Shown piece by piece: positions 1 through 5,513 of a stretch of 27,297 bases of DNA. Within the stretch, counting starts at the first letter, position 1, and each line of letters starts with the position of its first letter. A program made the translations under genes and the position numbers. Location: positions 1-27,297 of the forward strand of contig JAJZRD010000029.1 of the NCBI GenBank assembly GCA_021845945.1, in the 5' to 3' direction. The notes under the pieces are model-generated. The model made no database searches and was not told where the DNA came from. It was given only the letters and a program-made list of their open reading frames with translations. The stretch comes from Chloroflexota bacterium (GTDB taxonomy: Bacteria > Chloroflexota > UBA6077).

Positions 1-464
1 ACCATCCTCTCCAGATGGCGAGGCCGCCCGGGAACGATCTGGCGCAGGGAGTGGACTATGTAGTAGCTGGGGATCTCCCGCAGGAACACCCCGTAGCGGG
101 TGTCGGAGACGATGCGGTCGAACCGGCAGCTCCGACTGATCTGGCGGACGTACTGGTGCTCTCGCCAGAAGGTCCTGAAGACCAGCGGCATCGACAGACT
201 CATCTTCACGTAGAACAACAGGGCCTGGCGGCTCAGCGGTTTGGGGATGTCGGGCAGATCCAGGTAGCTGCAACGGTTTCCCAGCTCGCTGCGGAGAAGC
301 TGCAGCGCCCGCTCGGTGGAGAGGATGGTGACCTCGTGACCCGAGGCCAGCAGCTCTCGGATCAGCGCCAGGTCGCGGGTGGCGTGGCCGAGACCCCACG
401 CGGCGACGGCGAACAGGATCTTCAGGTGCGAGCCATTCCTCCTCGGCGAGTGAGGGTCAGGCAT
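1..464 (-). CDS. GT28/MurG-like glycosyltransferase, N-terminal part (cut by window edge)
   Basis: This is the first 154 codons of a gene that runs off the left edge. After about 14 polar residues the protein starts a Rossmann strand (LKILFAVAAWGLGHATRDLA), followed by a helix and 'GHEVTILST'. The Gly-rich GLGHATR loop is typical of the N-terminal domain of GT-B glycosyltransferases of the GT28/MJ1255 type, which move a sugar from a nucleotide donor. The donor-binding C-terminal domain is outside the window, so acceptor and donor cannot be named. ATG at 464 was chosen because AAGGAGGAG lies about 7 nt upstream. No signal peptide is visible, so a cytoplasmic or membrane-peripheral enzyme is likely. 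It is transcribed away from everything else in the window. A different GT-B subfamily is possible. Confidence 0.75.
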   Translation of the reverse strand, partial: MPDPHSPRRNGSHLKILFAVAAWGLGHATRDLALIRELLASGHEVTILSTERALQLLRSELGNRCSYLDLPDIPKPLSRQALLFYVKMSLSMPLVFRTFWREHQYVRQISRSCRFDRIVSDTRYGVFLREIPSYYIVHSLRQIVPGRPRHLERM

Positions 465-790
465 ACACGGCCTCCTCCTTGGGGCGTCAGTATCGCCGAC
501 ATAGACTGAGTGCTGCCTCTTAGAATGGCTCAGTGGGAGAGGTAGCACGAAGTGCGCCAGCTTCCCACGACACAGGTCATCAGCGCCGCGGCTAAGATCG
601 CGCGGTCGAAGGAGCTGGATCTAGAACGAGCAAGAAGCGGGCCAAACCGGCACAGATCGTGCAGGGTCACCACTTTGTAGGAGTTCCTCTAGGCAACCTG
701 GTGGTTCTCCCAGTGCGTCCGCCGCGGCAGGCTTGGGGAGTCCTCGCGCCGCGAGCAGCATCAGAAGACAGAGACTTGGAGGGTTCAGCC
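465..790. other. Intergenic region with no recognisable gene
   Basis: About 325 nt separate the leftward glycosyltransferase from the rightward small membrane gene. Open frames on both strands here are short, lack credible ribosome sites and resemble nothing I recognise. A TAGAAT hexamer at 521-526 could be a -10 element, but no acceptable -35 precedes it. Promoters for both flanking genes should lie here; I cannot place them. Confidence 0.5.
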
Positions 791-1015
791 ATGGCAGCCA
801 CAGCACAGCGCCAAGACGTCGTCGCCCGCAGCTTCGAGCAGGCCCCCGATGAAGCGTACCTGGGGTTCAGCATGGGGGCGATCCTCAGCGCCTTGGGCCT
901 CTACCTGATCGGGCGTCGCGATGAGGCCCTGATCGTGGGGATTCTGGGCCCCGCTTTTGCTCTCACCGGACTGATGATGAAGATGCTGGGGAGCTCTCGC
1001 GGCATGCCCAGGTAG
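791..1015 (+). CDS. Small two-helix membrane protein, unknown function
   Basis: This 74-residue protein is not one I recognise. A polar N-terminus of about 20 residues is followed by two hydrophobic helices, roughly residues 24-40 (LGFSMGAILSALGLYLIG) and 47-64 (LIVGILGPAFALTGLMMKM). They are joined by a short charged turn, GRRDEA, and the tail is basic. The topology suggests a small inner-membrane hairpin. ATG at 791 is preceded by GGAGGG at a good distance. It stands alone: the next rightward gene, csoR, has its own promoter. The moderate evidence for coding is the start context and the clean alternation of hydrophobic and charged segments. Confidence 0.6.
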   Translation: MAATAQRQDVVARSFEQAPDEAYLGFSMGAILSALGLYLIGRRDEALIVGILGPAFALTGLMMKMLGSSRGMPR

Positions 1016-1228
1016 TCTCCCCCTCCTCGGGCTCGGGGAGCGGCAAGTCCCCGCTCACCCTCTCCGCTGCTGGGGGAGGCGTCCATCGTGGTGGCGGCTT
1101 CAGCCGTTCGTCCGCCAGGGTGCGAACGGCGGGAGCCGCTGCTGCGAATCCCCACATGTTGCCACGTACGTCTTCACCGATGCCCTCTGAGGCTGGCCCG
1201 GATTTTGTCTACGTCGAAGCGTGTAACG
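1016..1228. other. Intergenic region upstream of csoR promoter, with degenerate GC-rich repeat
   Basis: No gene is visible. The part around 1021-1080 carries alternating C-rich and G-rich blocks (CCCCGCTCACCCTCTCC, then GCTGGGGGAGG) that look like a decayed copy of the palindrome found inside priA at 6092-6147. The stem is too broken to be a convincing terminator. Confidence 0.4.
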
Positions 1229-1257
1229 TTGACACCGTATGCCGCCCGGTATAGAAT
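1229..1257 (+). promoter_or_regulatory. Sigma-70-type promoter of csoR-trxA
   Basis: TTGACA at 1229-1234 is followed after exactly 17 nt by TAGAAT at 1252-1257. These match the consensus in 6/6 and 5/6 positions, the best promoter in the window. Transcription should start near 1264, about 30 nt before the csoR start codon. Confidence 0.8.
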
Positions 1258-1264
1258 GCCGATA

Positions 1265-1284
1265 GGTACCCGTGGAGGGTATAC
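1265..1284 (+). promoter_or_regulatory. Probable CsoR operator (TACCC-N5-GGGTA)
   Basis: An inverted repeat TACCC (1267-1271), GTGGA, GGGTA (1277-1281) lies immediately downstream of the -10 box and covers the predicted start of transcription. Operators of the CsoR/RcnR family are GC-rich inverted repeats with TA ends, so this fits that class. The gene directly downstream encodes such a regulator. A repressor bound here would block initiation, giving autoregulation of csoR-trxA. Confidence 0.6.
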
Positions 1285-1293
1285 GGAGGAAAT

Positions 1294-1578
1294 GTGGGCG
1301 ACAACGAAGCGATCGCAGCCCGTCTGCGGCGAATAGAGGGGCAGGTCAAGGGGATCCAGCGGATGCTGGAAGAGGGCCGGCCTTGCGAGGATTTGATCAC
1401 CCAAGTCATGGCGGTTCGGGCTGCCCTGGACAAGGTTGCGCTCAGCGTGATGGCCGATCACATGGAGGAGTGTCTCGCGGAGTCGATCTCCTCGACCGAG
1501 AAGAAAGCCACCATCGAGAGGGCGCTCACCCTGTTCCTGCGGATGTCCCCCGGCGCCGAGAGTTCGTCCGGTAAATGA
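1294..1578 (+). CDS. csoR: CsoR-family metal-sensing transcriptional repressor
   Basis: This 94-residue all-helical repressor belongs to the CsoR/RcnR (DUF156) family. The opening RLRRIEGQVKGIQRMLEEG is the family hallmark helix. The Cu(I) ligand set is present with CsoR spacing: Cys31, then His56 and Cys60 in HMEEC (25 and 4 residues apart). The His separates it from CstR-type sulfane-sulfur sensors, which keep only the two Cys. Family members bind operator DNA as tetramers and release it on binding Cu(I). The start is GTG at 1294; the ATG two bases earlier is out of frame. GGAGGA ends only 3 nt upstream, unusually close. It is 15 nt from trxA and probably co-transcribed. No copper ATPase or chaperone gene is nearby, so the real inducer could be copper or thiol stress. 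Confidence 0.9.
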   Translation: MGDNEAIAARLRRIEGQVKGIQRMLEEGRPCEDLITQVMAVRAALDKVALSVMADHMEECLAESISSTEKKATIERALTLFLRMSPGAESSSGK

Positions 1579-1593
1579 GGAGGTCGTTCCTAG

Positions 1594-1929
1594 ATGGCTG
1601 AGCCGATAGCGGTGACCGACGCCACGTTCGACACCGAAGTCCTTGAGTCGAAGAATCCCGTGTTGGTGGACTTCTGGGCCGAGTGGTGCGGGCCCTGCAA
1701 GATGATCGCGCCCGTGCTGAAAGAGGTAGCAGCCGAGCAGGAGGGCAAGCTGACGGTGGCGAAGCTCGACGTCGATAGCAACATGTCGACGGCGCGAAAG
1801 TTCGGCGTGAGCAGCATTCCCACACTGGTCCTGTTCAAGGAGGGCAAGCCCATTCAGAGGATCGTGGGCTACACCCCCAAGGATCGGTTGATGAAGAGCA
1901 TAGCGCCCCACCTGGAGGTCACCGCCTAG
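1594..1929 (+). CDS. trxA: Thioredoxin
   Basis: This 111-residue cytoplasmic protein is a standard thioredoxin, a dithiol reductant of protein disulfides. The active site WCGPC places the redox pair at Cys32 and Cys35, preceded by the usual [11 protein letters not shown] strand. The cis-proline loop SIPT is present near residues 75-78, followed by [16 protein letters not shown]. Length and domain are full and typical. ATG at 1594 follows GAGGAGG. The gene is the second of a csoR-trxA operon and ends just before a strong terminator, so it should follow CsoR control. Pairing with CsoR suggests a role in coping with copper-driven thiol oxidation; that is inference from context. Confidence 0.95.
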   Translation: MAEPIAVTDATFDTEVLESKNPVLVDFWAEWCGPCKMIAPVLKEVAAEQEGKLTVAKLDVDSNMSTARKFGVSSIPTLVLFKEGKPIQRIVGYTPKDRLMKSIAPHLEVTA

Positions 1930-1997
1930 GAGCGGCGACGCCGCCGGGCGTCGGAAACGGGGCGTGCCCCAAAGCTGCAACGTAGAACCCTGGAGGG

Positions 1998-2030
1998 ACC
2001 CCGGACGTCGTCCGGGGTTCTCGTTTTCTC
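1998..2030 (+). terminator. Rho-independent terminator of csoR-trxA
   Basis: The 9-bp perfect stem ACCCCGGAC / GTCCGGGGT has a 3-nt loop (1998-2018) and is followed by a pyrimidine-rich tract, TCTCGTTTTCTCTC. It lies about 70 nt after the trxA stop codon. Confidence 0.8.
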
Positions 2031-2197
2031 TCTGTGCCAGCCCTGTGCTCCGGCCGAGGTTGCCGCCCTACCCATTCGGTGGGGATCGTGCTAAGATCTG
2101 GAAACGGGCAGATGCTCCACGGGAGGCCCGGGAGAGAGCAGTCCATTTGGCGCCTCGGAGACCGTGGACTGAGGCGACGAGAGGGGGTGACAGGAGA

Positions 2198-2530
2198 ATG
2201 CCGGCACTTCTCGCACTGCTGTTGGTCCTGGCGGTTCTCCTTCTGTTCTGGGTGACGGCCAACATCCTCGGGGTTATCTTCACCCTGTTTATCGCGGGCG
2301 CCATCGGTTGGCTGGCCGAGTCGATCCTTCCGGGACAGCGGCTACCCTACGGGTGGTTGGGGGCGATCCTGGCCGGACTGGTGGGAAGCTGGATAGGCAC
2401 CTGGTTGATCGGCCACGTTGGGCCCGCGATCGCCGGGATTCCGGTGATCCCGGCCATAGTGGGGGCCGTCATCGTGGCCGCGGTGGTAAAGCTGCTCCAG
2501 CGGGGATCCAAGTCCCAGCGGCGGACGTAG
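2198..2530 (+). CDS. GlsB/YeaQ/YmgE-family small membrane protein
   Basis: The 110-residue protein is almost entirely hydrophobic and glycine-rich, with about four membrane helices. Segments such as IAGAIGWLAESILPG, YGWLGAILAGLVGSWIGTWLIG and IPAIVGAVIVAAVVKLL match the repeated Gly-helix pattern of the 'transglycosylase-associated' (PF04226) family. Those proteins are often linked to stress responses, but their biochemical role is unknown. It ends in a basic tail. The frame is open further upstream, but the residues before ATG 2198 look non-coding; GAGGGGGTG lies 8 nt upstream and a second AGGAG almost touches the start. The gene converges on rqcH, with a two-hairpin repeat between them. This copy is longer than the usual ~85 residues because of an extra N-terminal helix. 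Confidence 0.8.
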   Translation: MPALLALLLVLAVLLLFWVTANILGVIFTLFIAGAIGWLAESILPGQRLPYGWLGAILAGLVGSWIGTWLIGHVGPAIAGIPVIPAIVGAVIVAAVVKLLQRGSKSQRRT

Positions 2531-2582
2531 CCCAACCCGCGGTGCGCGACCATAGTGGTTTTGACAGTTGCCGATGACGCCG

Positions 2583-2635
2583 GTAGGGGCGCACACGCAG
2601 GTGCGCCCAAGGCAGACACACAGGTCTGCCGCTAC
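2583..2635. repeat. Two-hairpin palindromic element between convergent genes
   Basis: Two hairpins lie side by side: GGGCGCAC-ACGCAG-GTGCGCCC (2587-2608) and GGCAGAC-ACACAG-GTCTGCC (2611-2630). A short outer pairing, GTAG (2583-2586) with CTAC (2632-2635), closes them into a three-way junction. Both loops have the form AC(A/G)CAG. The element sits between the 3' ends of the GlsB-like gene and rqcH and may act as a transcript end or RNA stabiliser for either. It resembles the elements at 13931-13979 and 23617-23709. Confidence 0.7.
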
Positions 2636-2691
2636 GCCCTGTCGAAACCCGTGTGGCAGAGCACTGGGGCCCGGCCGGAGACGGTCCGCTT

Positions 2692-4506
2692 CTAGACCGG
2701 TTCGGGGGTTTCCCGGCGGTCGGGCTCCGTGCCCTCCTCGGTGGCCTCGACCCGCACCGTCTTCTCCTGGCCGTAGGTGACCAGCCCGTGTGGACCCCCC
2801 TTCACCTTCTTGACGTAGCGCTGGAGGGTGTAGTCGACGGGGACCTTGCTGCTCCCCCGAGCCTGGCTGTGGATGGCGGCCAAGCGGGCCGCCTCCAGCA
2901 GGGTGCGCTGGGAGGGCTCGCGGGTGCCCACCTTCAGGATGACGTGAGCTCCGTGGACGCCCCGGGCGTGGAACCAGACGTCGTTGCCGGTGCCCAGGTC
3001 GAACGTCACCCGCTCGTTGCCCTTGGCGCTGCCGCCCACAAGGATCTGGTATCCCTCGGCCGAGCTGAAACGCTTGACCGTGCCGGGGGTCTGGTCGACC
3101 TTCTGCTTTCCGGGCTTCTGGCCGGGGCGAGCCTTCCCCCGGGTCCCGTAGGAGCCGGCTCCTGCCGGCGACCCCGGTTTGCCCACGGCGCCTTCCTTGG
3201 TCTCGGCCAGCTCCCGTGAGAGGGCCCGCAGCTCGACCTCCCCCTCGGCCAGCTCCACCAGGGTCAGCATCTGCTGCAGGTATTCCTTCTCCAACCGGAC
3301 GCTCTCCAGCAGCTCCGGTATCTCCCTGGCAGCGTCCCGCGCCTTGGCGTATTCCCGGAAGTAGCGCTGGGCGTTATCCGAGGGGTTCAGCCTCTGGTCC
3401 AGGGCTATGGCGATCTTCTCCCATCGCAGCTCGGTTTGGCCAGGCTGGATCCTGGCCACGTTGGCCAGGATCGCCTGGCCCTTCGCCTTCAGCTCCTCGG
3501 CCTTCTCGCCCCGGGTCAGGGCATGGCGAAGGGAGTCCTCCTTCCGCTGCACCCGATCGAGGCGGGCCTGCACCGAGGCTCGCAGCGGACCCCGCAACGC
3601 CTCCCCCGGACGGAGCCGCAGCCTCTCCGAGTGGGCTCGCTCCACGGCCTCGCTGATGCTCTCGACTCGCTCCAGCCGAGATTCCGGGAATTGGGTGAGC
3701 TGGTAGGGGGCGTAGTGCAGGACGGCACCCTCCTCCACCACGAGGCAGGGCGACCACTCTCGGGTCTCCACGGGGCGCAGCAGCTCCCGAACCGCGTCGG
3801 CAATCGCCTGCCAGGAACTCACGCCGGAGGAGGTGGCGGTGGCATCGCCGAGGGCCCGATAGACCACCTCCCGGGCCGAGAGGGGCCCCAGACCGGTCAC
3901 CGCCTCCTGGAGGAAGCGCCAGAGGGCGGAGCTCGGTCCAGCCTGCTTGGCGGCGGCAGCGAGCTGGCGTGCCAGGATCGGGGACATCGGGTTCAGCTTC
4001 TCCGCGGGCGGCGGTGGGCTGTAGGGCAGGTGAGGCAGCACCGGACGCTGGCGGCTGAGGGAGGGGGGGACCCGCTTGAGGGCGTCCAGCACCTTGCCGT
4101 CGGGCCCCACCAGGATCACATTGCTGTGCCTCCCCATAGTCTCTATAATTAGGACTGAGGCGGTCGTTGAGCCGTCTTCCTGGCGTTTCTCCACCGCCAG
4201 CTCGATCACCCGCTCGAGCGTGGGCTGCCGGATGGAGACGATCCGGCCGTCGCGCACGTACTTGCGCAGCAGCAGCAGGAAGGGCGTCACCTCCTCGGAG
4301 AGCCGCCGGAGCGTGCCGCGCACCAGATGGATCCGGGCGGACTGAGGGTCGGCCGACATCAGCAGGCTGAAGTCGCGGTGCAGGGCACGGACGCGAAGGC
4401 CGACCTCGAGGGCAGAGAGAGGAACCACCTTCTCTACGTGGCCCCCCAGGAGATTGGCCTCCAGCTCATCCCTGACGGCGTGCATCGTCAGCGCGTCGAA
4501 GGTCAC
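2692..4506 (-). CDS. rqcH: RqcH / NFACT-family ribosome quality control protein
   Basis: This 604-residue protein is the bacterial Rqc2/NEMF homologue. Such proteins bind peptidyl-tRNA-blocked 50S subunits and recruit tRNA-Ala to add C-terminal alanine tails that mark stalled nascent chains for degradation. The NFACT-N domain includes TFDALTMHAVRDEL at the start and ETMGRHSNVILV. A charged coiled-coil middle region follows (about residues 330-450). The NFACT-R domain carries DVWFHARG at 509-516. The motif Asp-Arg needed for tRNA binding in known members is Glu98-Arg99 here. GTG at 4506 was chosen because homology begins there and GGGAGG lies 12 nt upstream; the in-frame extension upstream reads through a repeat. 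It is divergent from remA. It was formerly annotated as fibronectin-binding protein. Confidence 0.92.
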   Translation of the reverse strand: MTFDALTMHAVRDELEANLLGGHVEKVVPLSALEVGLRVRALHRDFSLLMSADPQSARIHLVRGTLRRLSEEVTPFLLLLRKYVRDGRIVSIRQPTLERVIELAVEKRQEDGSTTASVLIIETMGRHSNVILVGPDGKVLDALKRVPPSLSRQRPVLPHLPYSPPPPAEKLNPMSPILARQLAAAAKQAGPSSALWRFLQEAVTGLGPLSAREVVYRALGDATATSSGVSSWQAIADAVRELLRPVETREWSPCLVVEEGAVLHYAPYQLTQFPESRLERVESISEAVERAHSERLRLRPGEALRGPLRASVQARLDRVQRKEDSLRHALTRGEKAEELKAKGQAILANVARIQPGQTELRWEKIAIALDQRLNPSDNAQRYFREYAKARDAAREIPELLESVRLEKEYLQQMLTLVELAEGEVELRALSRELAETKEGAVGKPGSPAGAGSYGTRGKARPGQKPGKQKVDQTPGTVKRFSSAEGYQILVGGSAKGNERVTFDLGTGNDVWFHARGVHGAHVILKVGTREPSQRTLLEAARLAAIHSQARGSSKVPVDYTLQRYVKKVKGGPHGLVTYGQEKTVRVEATEEGTEPDRRETPEPV

Positions 4507-4570
4507 GGCCTGCTGTTGCCTCCCATCGGTTGTCAGGCTGAGGGGAGCGAAGCAGCTCAGACCTGGATGA

Positions 4571-4613
4571 GATCCTTCGCTTCGCTCGGGACGACGATCG
4601 CTTCGCTCGGGTC
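4571..4613. repeat. Direct repeat of a CGCTTCGCTCGGG unit between rqcH and remA
   Basis: The 13-mer CGCTTCGCTCGGG occurs twice, at 4578-4590 and 4599-4611, separated by 8 nt. Just to the left, GGGAGCGAAGCAGCTC is a related inverted piece. On the minus strand the units read as GAAGCGAAGGATCT, which recurs in similar form near 18765. It occupies the space where divergent promoters for rqcH and remA should be. Confidence 0.65.
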
Positions 4614-4647
4614 GATAGCTGAAGTATAGCATGCAGAGGAGCGTCCA

Positions 4648-4905
4648 TTGGCCGTAGAGTTGCTCCATATCGGGTTCGGCAGCGTGGTGGCTGCCAACCG
4701 GGTGCTGGCCGTTATGGCGCCGGACTCCTCTCCCATTCGCCGAATGGTCCAAGAGGCCAGGGAATCGAACCGGCTGATCGACCTCACCTACGGGCGCCGC
4801 ACCAAGTCGGTCATCGTGCTGGACAGCGGACACCTGATCCTCGCTCCGATCCATCCGGAGACCATGGCGGGCCGCCTGGACCGCCGGCGGGGTGCGGAAG
4901 GGTGA
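4648..4905 (+). CDS. remA: RemA-family (DUF370) DNA-binding regulator
   Basis: The 85-residue protein matches RemA almost end to end: IGFGSVVAANRVLAV, SSPIRRMVQEAR, and LIDLTYGRRTKSVIVLDSGH. In Bacillus RemA, Arg18, Arg50 and Arg51 are needed for DNA binding; all three are present at the same positions. RemA forms ring-like oligomers that wrap DNA and activate biofilm-matrix and osmoprotection genes in Bacillus; the targets here are unknown. The start is TTG at 4648, with AGAGGAG about 6 nt upstream. A possible -10 TATAGC lies at 4625-4630 with a poor -35. The stop codon overlaps the gmk start in GTGA, so the two are translationally coupled. The remA-gmk pairing is a conserved gene order in many bacteria. 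Confidence 0.92.
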   Translation: MAVELLHIGFGSVVAANRVLAVMAPDSSPIRRMVQEARESNRLIDLTYGRRTKSVIVLDSGHLILAPIHPETMAGRLDRRRGAEG

Positions 4906-5513
4906 GCGTGACGCCGGGCGTGGTCCCGGGGCTGCTGTTCGTGCTGTCGGGGCCCTCGGGTGTGGGCAAGGACGCCGTGATGGCGAAGCTGCGGGAGCAG
5001 CGCTTCTCCCTGCGCTTCGGCGTCACCGCCACCACCCGCAGGCAGCGGCATGGCGAGATCCACGGCAAGGATTACTTCTTCGTGTCCGAGGCCGAGTTCG
5101 ATCGGATGATCGCCCAGGACGAGCTGCTGGAGTGGGCCTTCGTCCACTGCCACCGGTACGGCGTTCCCCGGAGCTCCGCAAGGCAGTCCATCGACAGCGG
5201 CCACGACGTCCTGCTGCGAGTCGACGTGCAGGGAGCGGCCACGATCCGGTCGAAGGTGCCCGGAGCGGTCCTCATCTTCCTGGCTCCCCCTTCAATGGAA
5301 TCCCTGATTGAGCGGCTGACCCAACGGGGCACCGAGACTCCCGAGGAGCTGGTAACCCGCATCGCCAACGCTTACGAGGAGATGAAGCGTCTACCCGAGT
5401 TCGACTACCGGGTGGTTAACCCGGACGGCGGGCTCGAGGAGGCCGTCGAGAAGGTCAAGGCCATAGTGGTGGCCGAGCGATGCCGGGTAAGCCGTCGCCG
5501 GGCGGTGGTATGA
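4902..5513 (+). CDS. gmk: Guanylate kinase
   Basis: This 203-residue enzyme phosphorylates GMP to GDP with ATP, an essential step of purine nucleotide supply. The P-loop is GPSGVGKD at 17-24; Asp replaces the more usual Ser, Thr or Gly after the Lys. The GMP-binding segment follows (TATTRRQRHGEIHGKDYFF) and then the lid region with LIERLTQRGTETPEEL. The length is typical. The start is GTG at 4902, overlapping the remA stop, and the stop overlaps the priA start in ATGA. The C-terminus is unusually basic (RCRVSRRRAVV), probably a consequence of the overlap with priA. Its expression is coupled to both neighbours. Confidence 0.95.
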   Translation: MSVTPGVVPGLLFVLSGPSGVGKDAVMAKLREQRFSLRFGVTATTRRQRHGEIHGKDYFFVSEAEFDRMIAQDELLEWAFVHCHRYGVPRSSARQSIDSGHDVLLRVDVQGAATIRSKVPGAVLIFLAPPSMESLIERLTQRGTETPEELVTRIANAYEEMKRLPEFDYRVVNPDGGLEEAVEKVKAIVVAERCRVSRRRAVV

